A stretch of 42,719 bases of DNA from an uncultured Desulfobacterium sp. (GCA_900258555.1 LT984854.1:118850-161568); one strand, 5' to 3'. Shown: positions 1 through 7,683, numbered from the stretch's first letter. Numbers and translations are program-made. Notes: generated from the sequence alone by a model not told the origin.

Positions 1-26
1 AAACAAACACAAAGGAGAGTAAAAAA

Positions 27-245
27 ATGGAGATCACAATTGAGAAAGAGGGCAAGGGCTTTGCGGTAACAATTATCAATGGTAATGACAAACAATCGGC
101 AACCTTCAAGACTGAGGCAGAGGCGGAGGCTTATAAAAATTTCATGAGCAACCTCGTTAAGAAACCGAAGGCTAAAAGAATAACCCGGTTGCAAGCATCC
201 ATAGCAGCTTTCAAGCTGATGAATGAGGGGGGGGGGTTACTTTAA
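27..245 (+). CDS. Small hypothetical protein, ends just after a G10 run
   Basis: A 72-residue, Lys/Glu-rich ORF with a good ribosome binding site (AAAGGAGAG) about 8 bases before the ATG. I recognise no domain. Its sense continues suspiciously well in another frame: the ORF runs through ten consecutive Gs at 227-236 and then stops within three codons. A -1 shift, or one extra G, would join it to the frame ending at 409 and give a coherent 127-residue protein. It lies upstream of a serine recombinase on the same strand, so it is probably accessory-element cargo. Expression is likely given the RBS; function is unknown. Confidence 0.55.
   Translation: MEITIEKEGKGFAVTIINGNDKQSATFKTEAEAEAYKNFMSNLVKKPKAKRITRLQASIAAFKLMNEGGGLL
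227..236 (+). repeat. Homopolymer run of ten Gs inside a coding region
   Basis: Ten consecutive Gs separate the frame beginning at 27 from the frame ending at 409. Such runs are prone to polymerase slippage and to sequencing or assembly length errors, so the frame change here may be biological or artefactual. Confidence 0.9.
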
Positions 246-277
246 AGCAACTGGCTACAAAGGCCAATAGCCTTTAC

Positions 278-409
278 ATGGCTGATGGGGGCAAGGACAA
301 CATTAAAGAACAGGAAAACAATGCCGGTTGGATTTTGACCATATTGCGGGAACTTGGCGAAGGCTATGTGGTACCAAAGGTTAATATCAAGCCGATAGAA
401 AATGTGTAA
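278..409 (+). CDS. Short ORF, probable C-terminal half of the preceding gene
   Basis: From the first ATG this frame gives 43 residues ending PIENV. The frame is open upstream to the G run at 227, reading VTLKQLATKANSLY before the ATG. There is no ribosome binding site before 278, which argues against independent translation. It is best read as the continuation of the 27-245 frame after a one-base shift in the G10 run. The product is unrecognised. Confidence 0.35.
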   Translation: MADGGKDNIKEQENNAGWILTILRELGEGYVVPKVNIKPIENV

Positions 410-420
410 TTTTTATGGTA

Positions 421-451
421 TATGCTCCTTATTCACAGAATAAGGAGCATA
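421..451 (+). promoter_or_regulatory. Perfect 14-bp inverted repeat before the recombinase RBS
   Basis: TATGCTCCTTATTC at 421-434 is the exact reverse complement of GAATAAGGAGCATA at 438-451, with a 3-base loop. The right arm runs straight into the recombinase ribosome binding site (AAAGGAGGG, 451-459). As RNA it would form a very stable hairpin beside that site; as DNA it is a good operator for a dimeric repressor. Which of the two it is cannot be told from sequence. Confidence 0.6.
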
Positions 452-462
452 AAGGAGGGATT

Positions 463-2247
463 ATGACAACATGCGGAATATATTACAGGGTTAGCAGTGA
501 AAATCAGAAGGAGCAGAAAACCATACAAAGCCAGCAGTATGAGCTACCCCTTTATGCTGCAAAACAGGGCTGGGACATTGTTGATACATATACCGATGAA
601 GGCATATCAGGCAGCTTTATCAAAGGAAGGACTGAATTCCAAAGGTGCTTACAAGACATGAAAGCAAAGAAATTTGACATCTTACTTGGCATGGACCTTG
701 ACAGGCTTACCCGAACTGACTCTTGGACAGAGCGGGGGGAGATCTTGGGGGCTATACAGGAATCAGGGGTCAAGCTGGCCAGCCCCGCAGATGGCTTGTT
801 GGACATAAGTCAGTTTAGCGGGAGCATTATGACAATCCTCAAGATGTTGATGAGTGCTGATGAAAAAGCCAAGATTGCTTCACGATTGAAACGTGGCAGA
901 AAGCAAAAAACCAGGGATGGTAATTATGCACAAGCAAAAGTTCCTTTTGGATTGAAAAGGATCACCGACAGGGATGTAAAACCCATAACACACAAGATCG
1001 TTATTGACGAAGGCCAGGCCAAAACAATCCGCATGATTTATGATCTTATTATCAATGACGGAAAATCGCTGGGGTTTGTGGCTGATTATCTTAATCAACT
1101 GGGCATTAAGCCCCCCAGGGGTAAAGCGGGGCAAATGTGGAATTCAGCCACGCTTAGTTCCATGCTTAGGATCAATGAATCAAGTTGGACAGGCGCACTT
1201 ATCAGCAACAGATATAATTTCAAGCAGGTGGGTGACAGAAAGTTCAAATTCCTTGGAGAAAATGAAGAGGCAGAGTGGATCAGGACTAAAGTTCCGGCTA
1301 TTTTCACAAAAGAAGAATATTTTGCTTTAAAGGCCAGGTTGTCACAAAACAGAAATGAGAGCAGACTGCAAAATGTTCCCGAGACGTTTTTACTGCGACA
1401 GATGCTAAAATGCGGTATATGTGGAAGGCCTTTAACTTGTAAACAGGTGGCCCCCAAAGGTACTAAATTTAGAAACAAATATTATGTTTGCTCAGGGCGT
1501 CTGCTGGAAGAGAAATTTATCAAAATAACCGAGAAAAAATGCAATGGCCCATATGTAAAAGCGGAACTTCTGGATTCCTATGTTGAGGGGGATTTTCTGA
1601 AAAAACTATTCATGTTCCCTGAAACGACTTTAAAGGCCTGGACTCAGGAAGATGTCAAGGATGGGGTGGCAAAAAATTTAGAAATCAAGCTAGAATCCAA
1701 AGAGGATGAAATCAACAAGGTCAAACAAAAGCTAACCAATCTTATGGATGAGTCAATTGGGGGATTGTTTGATCTCAATATGGTTAAGGCCAAGAAAGCG
1801 GAACTGGACAAGACCCTGAAAATCCTCAATGATGAAAGAGACACCTTGCAAAAAGAATTAAGTCGTATCGCCACAATTGAACGGAATCAAAAGACTTTGG
1901 AAGAGGTTACTTTGGATCTCAACAAACTGGGCAATAAATTAAGCAGTAAGGTGGCCAAGCTCGATATCACGGAGAAAAGGAAACTCTTATCATTTTTCAT
2001 CAAAAACGGACATGTCGAAATTAATCCCTGTCATCCTGATGACATTCACTATGAAAAAGATGCTAATGGAAGGAAAATCAAGGTGGATTGGAATTATAGT
2101 TTCAAAGGAGTGATTGACTTGTCTATCTTACTGAAGGTATTGAAAGAATTTGATAAAACCGGAAAGATACCTGACCCTTTATCCTTTTATTTGCGAGATA
2201 AAGATAATAAAGAATATTGGAATCAAGAAACACACTACCGCTCATAG
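463..2247 (+). CDS. Large serine recombinase (resolvase/invertase family)
   Basis: Site-specific recombinase of about 594 residues, the size expected for large serine integrases of phages and integrative elements. The N-terminal resolvase domain has the nucleophile motif YYRVSS (Ser11), GISG (47-50) and LDRLTR (79-84). A recombinase domain follows at about 160-260, then a zinc ribbon (CGICGRP near 317, Cys near 342 and 360) and a charged coiled coil at about 400-510. I chose ATG 463 because AAAGGAGGG sits just before it; an upstream in-frame ATG at 415 has no RBS and would translate through the palindrome. The last codons overlap the 3' end of the convergent antitoxin gene, which suggests that the attachment site lies there. 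The family catalyses integration or excision by a covalent 5'-phosphoserine intermediate. No excisionase gene is visible. Confidence 0.95.
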   Translation: MTTCGIYYRVSSENQKEQKTIQSQQYELPLYAAKQGWDIVDTYTDEGISGSFIKGRTEFQRCLQDMKAKKFDILLGMDLDRLTRTDSWTERGEILGAIQESGVKLASPADGLLDISQFSGSIMTILKMLMSADEKAKIASRLKRGRKQKTRDGNYAQAKVPFGLKRITDRDVKPITHKIVIDEGQAKTIRMIYDLIINDGKSLGFVADYLNQLGIKPPRGKAGQMWNSATLSSMLRINESSWTGALISNRYNFKQVGDRKFKFLGENEEAEWIRTKVPAIFTKEEYFALKARLSQNRNESRLQNVPETFLLRQMLKCGICGRPLTCKQVAPKGTKFRNKYYVCSGRLLEEKFIKITEKKCNGPYVKAELLDSYVEGDFLKKLFMFPETTLKAWTQEDVKDGVAKNLEIKLESKEDEINKVKQKLTNLMDESIGGLFDLNMVKAKKAELDKTLKILNDERDTLQKELSRIATIERNQKTLEEVTLDLNKLGNKLSSKVAKLDITEKRKLLSFFIKNGHVEINPCHPDDIHYEKDANGRKIKVDWNYSFKGVIDLSILLKVLKEFDKTGKIPDPLSFYLRDKDNKEYWNQETHYRS

Positions 2248-2471
2248 AGATCCTCCCGGACCCAGTCTCTTTCTCCCATATCGCGACTCAATTTCTGAAA
2301 AGTGGCCTCAAGCCCTTTAAGGGCACGCGCCTTTTGGTCTGCATCCCTTTCCGCAACCGATATGAGATATTCTCTCACCATCTGGGTCAATGTCGTATTT
2401 TTGTCAATGGCGATCTTCCGTACTTTTCGAATGACCTCTTCCTCCACGCTTAAAGTTATATTTGCCACCAT
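2235..2471 (-). CDS. Ribbon-helix-helix antitoxin (DUF6364/VapB-like), orphan
   Basis: A 78-residue protein that begins with a beta strand and helix pattern typical of RHH antitoxins (MVANITLSVEEEVIRKVRKI), followed by a polar C-terminal tail ending EDLYER, as in antitoxins paired with PIN-domain toxins. The RBS AAGGAGG lies very close to ATG 2471, so the GTG one codon on is an alternative start. A toxin gene would normally follow immediately downstream, but that position is occupied by the converging recombinase, whose 3' end overlaps this gene by 13 bp. No PIN gene is visible. It probably binds its own promoter (see 2505-2542). Family assignment is by pattern. Confidence 0.75.
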   Translation of the reverse strand: MVANITLSVEEEVIRKVRKIAIDKNTTLTQMVREYLISVAERDADQKARALKGLEATFQKLSRDMGERDWVREDLYER

Positions 2472-2504
2472 ATCCTCCTTGCGTATGGGTGAACCGTATT
2501 AAGT

Positions 2505-2542
2505 TTAACCCGTATTATGGTTAACGTCGTAGTGTTTGTCAA
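2505..2542 (-). promoter_or_regulatory. Sigma-70-type promoter with operator-like repeat for the antitoxin
   Basis: On the minus strand, TTGACA (2542-2537), a 17-base spacer and CATAAT (2519-2514) form a near-consensus promoter about 40 bases before the antitoxin start. The -10 box lies between TTAACC (2505-2510) and GGTTAA (2519-2524), an inverted repeat with 8-bp spacing that would suit an RHH autorepressor. Confidence 0.6.
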
Positions 2543-2570
2543 ACTGATTTGAGAAAAGAGTGTCGAGACC

Positions 2571-2752
2571 TTATTCGTTTTCGGCTTTTTGGATCATTAA
2601 TTGAATTACATGAAGGAAACGACGAGCCGCATCAATTGCGAAGCAGCAAAGTCGAAGTAGCCATCAGACAACAATTTTTCTGCTGCTTTAATAGCTTTGT
2701 CCGCCCTTTCAAGATTGGCTTGAATCTCCGAAGTGTAGTTTTCATGGCTCAT
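2571..2752 (-). pseudogene. HEPN-domain toxin remnant (internal deletion)
   Basis: The start codon overlaps the MNT stop (ATGA), the usual layout of MNT/HEPN operons. The first 38 residues (MSHENYTSEIQANLERADKA onward to FDFAAS) match the start of a HEPN protein, where an Arg-rich catalytic helix should follow. Instead the frame runs out after 48 codons at 2606. A second frame continues to 2571 and reads like a HEPN C-terminal helix (DAARRFLHVIQLMIQ). The middle of the domain, including the RX4-6H region, is missing. The simplest reading is an internal deletion plus frameshift that killed the toxin. Confidence 0.7.
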
Positions 2753-3063
2753 GCGGCTATCCCTTCACGCTTGGCTGTTCGATAGAGGTGGATTTCTCCG
2801 GATTCGAACTCGTCTTCCGCAACTGGTTTTGCTGAAATAAGGTGTTCTGATACAAGTTGAACCGGATAAAGAAGCTCAATAATTTTTCGCAATTCCACAA
2901 AATAATTGAATGGTTTTGATAAAATAACAAGCAGGTCCATATCACTTGATTCTACCTCCTGACCTCGCGCCATAGAACCATATAGAAGCAGTCCATGAAA
3001 TTGAGAACCATAGTGATCTTTTAGTATCTTCTTGCAGTCTTCAAGTATTGGTTTTATGTCCAT
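2749..3063 (-). CDS. MNT-type minimal nucleotidyltransferase (MntA-like antitoxin)
   Basis: A 104-residue protein with the pol-beta-like nucleotidyltransferase signature GSMARG near residue 30 and the metal-binding SDMDLLV near 40. In MNT/HEPN systems this protein modifies and neutralises the HEPN ribonuclease by adding AMP. The RBS GGAGGTGG sits 7 bases before ATG 3063. It overlaps the HEPN remnant by 4 bp, so the pair was an operon, but only the antitoxin half is intact. It should therefore be inert or cross-acting. Confidence 0.85.
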   Translation of the reverse strand: MDIKPILEDCKKILKDHYGSQFHGLLLYGSMARGQEVESSDMDLLVILSKPFNYFVELRKIIELLYPVQLVSEHLISAKPVAEDEFESGEIHLYRTAKREGIAA

Positions 3064-3221
3064 TATATTCCACCTCCAAAATCATTGACCCAACACCGGG
3101 GACAAGCGGCCAGCAGCACGCGCCAGAGACTGTGAAAACTGGGGGGCCCTAAGTACTCAAACATCCAAATGATGCAAATATGTTGTTTAACAATGGTCCC
3201 TCACTCATACACTTTTGCGGT

Positions 3222-3240
3222 AGATAACTACCAGTTATCT
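3222..3240. repeat. 8-bp hairpin downstream of the pentapeptide gene
   Basis: AGATAACT, a 3-base loop, then AGTTATCT. It lies about 30 bases after the stop of the minus-strand pentapeptide-repeat gene and could serve as its 3' hairpin, but no T run follows. The remainder of 3064-3268 shows no gene. Confidence 0.4.
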
Positions 3241-3268
3241 ATAATTAATCCAAACTTGGCACAAATAT

Positions 3269-4465
3269 CTACAGCCCCATCGAACGCTTAATCACCTCTG
3301 TTGCGAGTGCTATTCCAATATTTTTTGAAACATCTAACGCCCATATGCCAGCCTTTTTTAAATGCTCTAACACTTTTGTGCCTTTGCCTTCTTTCGCTGC
3401 TATTTCGGCAGATGTTATTTCGGCGACCGCAATAAAGTTGTCTGGAGTTTGAGCCTCTTTCTGAGCTTTAGTTCTTAATTGAGATAGCTCTTTGGCCAAT
3501 TGATTAAGGTCAATATTATGGCCGACTTCCTTCCAGAGTTGGTTAAACTCTATATCGTGAGCGTGTGCGCCAGGACCTACTGAAGCTGTTTGACCGTAAA
3601 TATTATAAGTATCTCCCATTGGTAATCTCCCTATAATATCTTGATAGCAATCTTTTAACGTGTCGTATTGGGCAGTTATTAATGCAACCCTGTTTTCATA
3701 TTCGGATTTAATAAGAGATAATGCCTCATCAGCGATCTCCTTATGAAGCACTGTAAACACAGCCCTTGGTGATCCCCGTGAATGAAAACTATCTAATTTT
3801 AAATCAAATTCAGGATTTCGCTCATTAATGGACTGTACAATTCGATCCATTAAAATAGTGTCAAGAGGTGTAATGCCATTTTCAAATATGTATTCTAATG
3901 TTGGGATATTCTTATATAGTAGTTCAAATTCACCTGGCCTGAAGTTTCTTGATTTCGGAGTCCTAATTTCATGATTTATATCGAAATAAATATAATCACA
4001 TTTTATGTCATCTATTATCCAATCTTCGCGAGCAGAACCATATAAACATGCTCCTGTAAGATCCGCTCCTGTAAGATTTGTGTTTATAAATCTCGCTAAG
4101 ATTAGATTTGTTCCTCTCAAAATTGCACCTCTAAGATCTGCCATATTTAATATTGCAGAAGTAAGGGTAGCATTTGTGAGGTTTACTTTTCTCAAATCTG
4201 CTGATATAAGCAGGGCAGAATGTAGAATCGCTTCGCTTAGATTCGCTTCTCTGCAATCACTATTTCTGAGATTCACACTACCTAGACTTGTTCCTTGCAG
4301 ATCCACCCCTCCGAAATTCACCCCCATCAGATTTCTCTTATAAAGAGGGTAATAATCGTAAGCAAGGTCACTGAGATCAGGGACTATATTAGGAAACGTT
4401 TCTCTCCACCAATTCCATTTATCAACTCCGTGCAATAATATTGAAAGTTGGCCTTTATTAGCCAT
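3269..4465 (-). CDS. Pentapeptide-repeat protein with an extra C-terminal domain
   Basis: 398 residues. The N-terminus LLHGVDKWNWWRE is typical of bacterial pentapeptide-repeat proteins. Residues about 44-147 carry roughly twenty A(D/N)Lxx repeats (ANLSEAILH, ADLRGAILR, TNLTGADLTGA), which fold into a right-handed beta helix. The rest is unusual: about residues 150-275 look helical, and around 285-300 there is a Gly-rich stretch (GDTYNIYGQTASVGPGAHAH) followed by a helical, Lys/Ala-rich tail. I do not recognise the C-terminal part. There is no signal peptide. Lying beside toxin-antitoxin genes and a recombinase, it could be an effector or immunity protein, but that rests on context alone. Confidence 0.8.
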   Translation of the reverse strand: MANKGQLSILLHGVDKWNWWRETFPNIVPDLSDLAYDYYPLYKRNLMGVNFGGVDLQGTSLGSVNLRNSDCREANLSEAILHSALLISADLRKVNLTNATLTSAILNMADLRGAILRGTNLILARFINTNLTGADLTGACLYGSAREDWIIDDIKCDYIYFDINHEIRTPKSRNFRPGEFELLYKNIPTLEYIFENGITPLDTILMDRIVQSINERNPEFDLKLDSFHSRGSPRAVFTVLHKEIADEALSLIKSEYENRVALITAQYDTLKDCYQDIIGRLPMGDTYNIYGQTASVGPGAHAHDIEFNQLWKEVGHNIDLNQLAKELSQLRTKAQKEAQTPDNFIAVAEITSAEIAAKEGKGTKVLEHLKKAGIWALDVSKNIGIALATEVIKRSMGL

Positions 4466-5129
4466 AGAGTTCGCACCTAGGAAAATTAAAAGTTACTTGG
4501 CAAAGCCCTTCTACCAGTCCAGACAACTTTCGGTTATTACTACCATATAACACATTGAATATCAAATAGATAAAGCTTCCATTTCTTAATCCTCATTTTG
4601 GAAAGTGATTCTCACGCATCTTTCCTGTCTTCAAGTGTTGAGATATATAGATCACAGGTACAGTTGATCCTGTGAAAAGAGACCGCTCTTTTTAGGTTGA
4701 TATTCCTTTCGGGCAGCCTTTGAAAATTTTCATTAAATATGATATTTTCAAAAAATGTTGAAGGTGGTGATTTATATGAAAAAGGTATTGGCAGTGGAAG
4801 TTAAAAGAAATGGCCAGCCCAAAACAACGTGGGAGGCCATTAACAGCCTTCTTCGCTGGGTATCCCTTAACGCCGGTGCAATAGGATTTTCATGGCCCCC
4901 TACATTTCATCGCGAACGGCGGAAATCTGCCGCCAGGAGGTAGTCGGATATTGCGATTTCGTCAGGATGGGAAGGGAAAATCCCTTCGCATACGAGTGGT
5001 GCCTGTCTTTAATATGTAGGTGCGACCATGTCTATAGTAGACACAACCTTTATTTAATATCGATCGAAAAGTCAAATCCACTGATCAATTACTGCCATCA
5101 ATCACACATAGCAAATAAGGAGGCACAAT
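4466..5129. other. Gene-poor stretch with hairpins
   Basis: No convincing gene in about 660 bases. An ATG at 4776 with a GGTGG-like RBS opens a 55-codon frame to 4943, but its composition is not protein-like. Hairpins present are GGCGG/CCGCC near 4920-4935 and GAAGGGA/TCCCTTC at 4971-4987. The RBS AAGGAGG at 5117-5123 belongs to the next gene. Confidence 0.5.
4652..4694. terminator. Tandem hairpins ending in a T run
   Basis: TCACAGG (4652-4658) pairs with CCTGTGA (4669-4675). It is followed by an AAAAGAG/CTCTTTT stem running into Ts. It resembles a terminator, but no gene on the plus strand reads into it now. Confidence 0.3.
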
Positions 5130-5591
5130 ATGGCACTTTATCTGGTTCAGCATGGAAAGAGCCTGCCCAAAGATGTTGATCCTGACCAGGGACTGTCGAA
5201 AGAAGGCATTGCAGAGGTTGAAAGAATTGCCCAAGTCGCTAAGGGATATCACATTCATGTCAGGCAGATCCTGCACAGCACAAAGGAGCGGGCGCGCCAG
5301 ACCTCAGCCATTTTTCAGGGTGCGCTTATCCCTGAGGAGCCCATGCAGGTCATGGCGGGTCTTCAGCCGTTGGATGATGTTAAGGCTGTTGCCGGCCAGA
5401 TCACCGGAGAAAGAGATCTGATGATCGTCGGGCATCTACCTTTTATGGAGCGGTTGACCTCATATTTGATCATCGGATACGTCGAAAAGAGGATATTTAA
5501 ATTTCAGAACGGCGGCATTGTCTGTCTGGACAGGGACCCGGAAACCGGTGATTGGTTTATAAAATGGTCACTGATGCCCAACATCAAATAA
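5130..5591 (+). CDS. sixA: SixA-like phosphohistidine phosphatase
   Basis: 153-residue histidine-phosphatase-superfamily protein. The N-terminal LYLVQHGKS carries the catalytic His in the QHG form seen in SixA rather than the usual RHG. DPDQGLSKEG and the second conserved His in VGHLPFM (near residue 108) complete the active site. SixA removes phosphate from histidine phosphotransfer domains or PTS proteins. The RBS AAGGAGG at 5117-5123 fixes the start. It stands alone upstream of a pump relic. A link to nearby orphan response regulators is possible but is inference. Confidence 0.85.
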   Translation: MALYLVQHGKSLPKDVDPDQGLSKEGIAEVERIAQVAKGYHIHVRQILHSTKERARQTSAIFQGALIPEEPMQVMAGLQPLDDVKAVAGQITGERDLMIVGHLPFMERLTSYLIIGYVEKRIFKFQNGGIVCLDRDPETGDWFIKWSLMPNIK

Positions 5592-5636
5592 AGAGATCAC
5601 CGCCAAGCGGATGAGCATGAAGCGGGACAACAGTGA

Positions 5637-5891
5637 CCTAAGGGCCTCGATGATCTAAAAGATGCCATAGTCCACGGCGCAGTCACAAGGATAAGGCCAG
5701 AGATGATGACGGTCATGGCCGCTGCAATGGGGCTTATGCCGATCATGTGGTCCATGGGCACTGGTGCTGACGTGATGAAACGCATTGCAGCCCCTATGGT
5801 GGGGGGGCTTTTTACATCGTTCATTATGGAGCTTTTGGTATATCCCGCCATTTATCTGTTGTGGAAAAGGAGGGAAGCATTTAGGATGTAA
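5637..5891 (+). pseudogene. C-terminal relic of a CusA/CzcA-type metal RND pump
   Basis: About 84 codons read like the last transmembrane portion of a heavy-metal RND transporter: DAIVHGAVTRIRPEMM, then a membrane helix, MGTGADVMKRIAAPMVGG, and a final helix with YPAIYLLWK. The full protein has over 1,000 residues; nothing of the rest is present. An in-frame stop lies just before 5637 and no start with an RBS is present, although an internal ATG occurs at 5703. Clear remnant of a deleted gene. Confidence 0.85.
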
Positions 5892-5944
5892 TGAACCGCA
5901 GAATATCGTTGAACATCTTACAGCTTATCCAAGGATAGGTTATT

Positions 5945-7096
5945 ATGACACAAAACCCCGTCAAGTTGGCTGATGAAGTAGTAATAGATAGAGATGATCT
6001 TCAACAGATTCTGGATGTCTTGGAATCCGATGGATATCAGACCATCGGCCCTGTAATCCGCGAGGGGGTCATGGTTTATGGAGAACTTAAGACCGTCTTC
6101 GATCTTCCTGTCGGGTGGACTGATGAGCAGGGGCCTGGGTCATACCGTCTGAAAAAGTCAGACACCCCCACTCTGTTTGGTTATGTAGTAGGGGCGCAGT
6201 CATGGAAGAAGTATCTCTATCCTTCAGTCTCAAGGCTTTGGCGTTCAGAACGCGAAGGCAACGGATTCAGTGTTATAGAGGAAAAAGATCAATTTCCCGC
6301 ATATGCCTTCTTCGGCGCACGTTCATGTGAAATCAGCGCCATTAGTATACAGGACAGGGTGTTTAATAATGACAAATATTCCGACTATAACTACAACGAG
6401 ATTCGCAGAAAGTCATTTATCGTAGCAGTAAACTGCACAAAACCTGCAGGCACATGCTTTTGCGCTTCAATGGATACCGGCCCCAAGGCCTTTGCAGGCT
6501 TTGACATCGCACTGACCGAACTGTTGACTAACAAAAGGCACTTCTTTATTGCAGAGGCTGGGAGTGATCGTGGGGCCTCAGTGCTTAGCAGGGTCACGTT
6601 CAGACCGGTAACTAAGGATGACAAGGCGCTTGCGCTGGGTGTTCATCAGGCGGCATTGCGACAGATGGTCCGAAGACTCAACACCTCTAATCTTGCCGCC
6701 ATATTTTCTGATCACTTTGATCATCCCCAATGGGAAAAGGTCTCGGGCCGTTGCCTGACGTGCGGCAACTGCACCATGGTCTGCCCGACCTGTTTCTGTC
6801 ATACCATAGAGGATAAGACCGCCCTGGACGGCCTTTATGCAGAGCGCTGGCGGAAATGGGACTCCTGCTTCACAAAGGACTTTTCCTATATCCACGGCGG
6901 AAGCATAAGGGCCTCGGAAAAGTCCCGTTACAGACAGTGGCTTACCCATAAGCTGGTGACATGGGTGGAGCAGTTCGGCACCCTCGGCTGTGTCGGGTGC
7001 GGACGATGTATCACCTGGTGCCCGGTTGGTATTGATATTACTGAAGAGGCAAGTGTCATAATGCAGGCACCTGATGGAGTTTCTCCCTCAATATGA
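5945..7096 (+). CDS. hydB: Group 3b [NiFe] hydrogenase (sulfhydrogenase) beta subunit, Fe-S
   Basis: 383-residue cytosolic iron-sulfur protein, related to anaerobic sulfite reductase subunit A. Near the C-terminus are two cysteine clusters: CLTCGNCTMVCPTCFC at about residue 271 and CVGCGRCITWCPVGID at about 349, fitting two [4Fe-4S] centres that pass electrons between the small subunit and the flavin subunit. It is the first gene of a run in the Pyrococcus order beta, gamma, delta, alpha, with a cNMP-binding gene inserted. The ATG has only a weak RBS (AAGGATAGG). There is no signal peptide, so the enzyme is intracellular. Confidence 0.88.
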   Translation: MTQNPVKLADEVVIDRDDLQQILDVLESDGYQTIGPVIREGVMVYGELKTVFDLPVGWTDEQGPGSYRLKKSDTPTLFGYVVGAQSWKKYLYPSVSRLWRSEREGNGFSVIEEKDQFPAYAFFGARSCEISAISIQDRVFNNDKYSDYNYNEIRRKSFIVAVNCTKPAGTCFCASMDTGPKAFAGFDIALTELLTNKRHFFIAEAGSDRGASVLSRVTFRPVTKDDKALALGVHQAALRQMVRRLNTSNLAAIFSDHFDHPQWEKVSGRCLTCGNCTMVCPTCFCHTIEDKTALDGLYAERWRKWDSCFTKDFSYIHGGSIRASEKSRYRQWLTHKLVTWVEQFGTLGCVGCGRCITWCPVGIDITEEASVIMQAPDGVSPSI

Positions 7097-7118
7097 GTTC
7101 AGTGCAGAGCCCATAGCC

Positions 7119-7201
7119 GGTTTTGAGTTTTAGGTGTTATGTTTTAACTGTTTAATATAGAGCAAGCATGCCCTGAAACGTAACACTTAAAACCTAAAAC
7201 C
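7119..7201. repeat. Imperfect 28-bp inverted repeat between hydB and the cNMP gene
   Basis: 7119-7146 and 7174-7201 are reverse complements with 5 mismatches by my count, separated by 27 bases. The right arm AACACTTAAAACCTAAAACC (7182-7201) recurs with two differences near 31134. It could form a long mRNA hairpin within the operon, and it belongs to a dispersed repeat family. Confidence 0.6.
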
Positions 7202-7221
7202 TGACCAAAAGGAGTAACCCC

Positions 7222-7683
7222 ATGGACAATTCAAAAAAGACCCTAGAGTTACACCCCTTCTTTGAGGGAATGGACCCTGATTTGCTCGATGTCATGGCCT
7301 GCTGTGCGTGCCATCGGGAATATCAGCCAGGCCAGTTCATTTACAGGGAAGGTGATGAGGCTGACCAGGCTCTTTTGATAATCGAGGGAAAGGTGTGTGT
7401 GGAGATATTTGCCGCCCAGCGCGGATCTCTGGTCATACAAACCCTTGGTCCTGGGGATATCCTGGGCTGGTCCTGGCTTTTTCCGCCGTTTAAGAGGCGT
7501 TTTGATGCAAGGGCGATTGAGCTTACCAGGGCCATTGCCCTGGATGGAGGCGTGTTGAGGCAAAAGGCCGATGAAGACCATCGCCTGGGGTATGAGCTGT
7601 TAAAGAGGTTTTCAAGGCTTGTTGTAGAACGCCTACAGGCGACCAGATTGCAGATTATTGACATTTACGGAAAACATATCTGA
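7222..7683 (+). CDS. Cyclic-nucleotide-binding-domain protein without DNA-binding domain
   Basis: 153 residues forming one cNMP-binding beta-barrel domain (GQFIYREGDEAD near residue 40; the phosphate-cassette region near GDILGWSWLFPP at about 80). The C-terminal helix ends at IDIYGKHI, where Crp/Fnr regulators would continue into a helix-turn-helix; none is present. The RBS AAAGGAG is clear. Its place between the beta and gamma hydrogenase genes suggests it senses a nucleotide or another ligand and acts on the enzyme complex by protein contact. The phosphate-binding Arg of true cAMP receptors is not obvious, so the ligand is unknown. Confidence 0.85.
   Translation: MDNSKKTLELHPFFEGMDPDLLDVMACCACHREYQPGQFIYREGDEADQALLIIEGKVCVEIFAAQRGSLVIQTLGPGDILGWSWLFPPFKRRFDARAIELTRAIALDGGVLRQKADEDHRLGYELLKRFSRLVVERLQATRLQIIDIYGKHI

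Noticed and set aside
4005-4343. 112-codon plus-strand frame opposite the pentapeptide repeats
   Set aside because: It is the antisense shadow of a repetitive coding region.
4690-4755. Possible third, decayed copy of the 150-bp repeat element (CTTTCGGGCA-GCC and ATATTTTC segments)
   Set aside because: Only short stretches match, gaps are needed, and no terminal repeats are visible.
4755-5179. Two overlapping open frames of 62 and 95 codons before sixA
   Set aside because: Composition is not protein-like, one overlaps the sixA start, and no family is recognisable.
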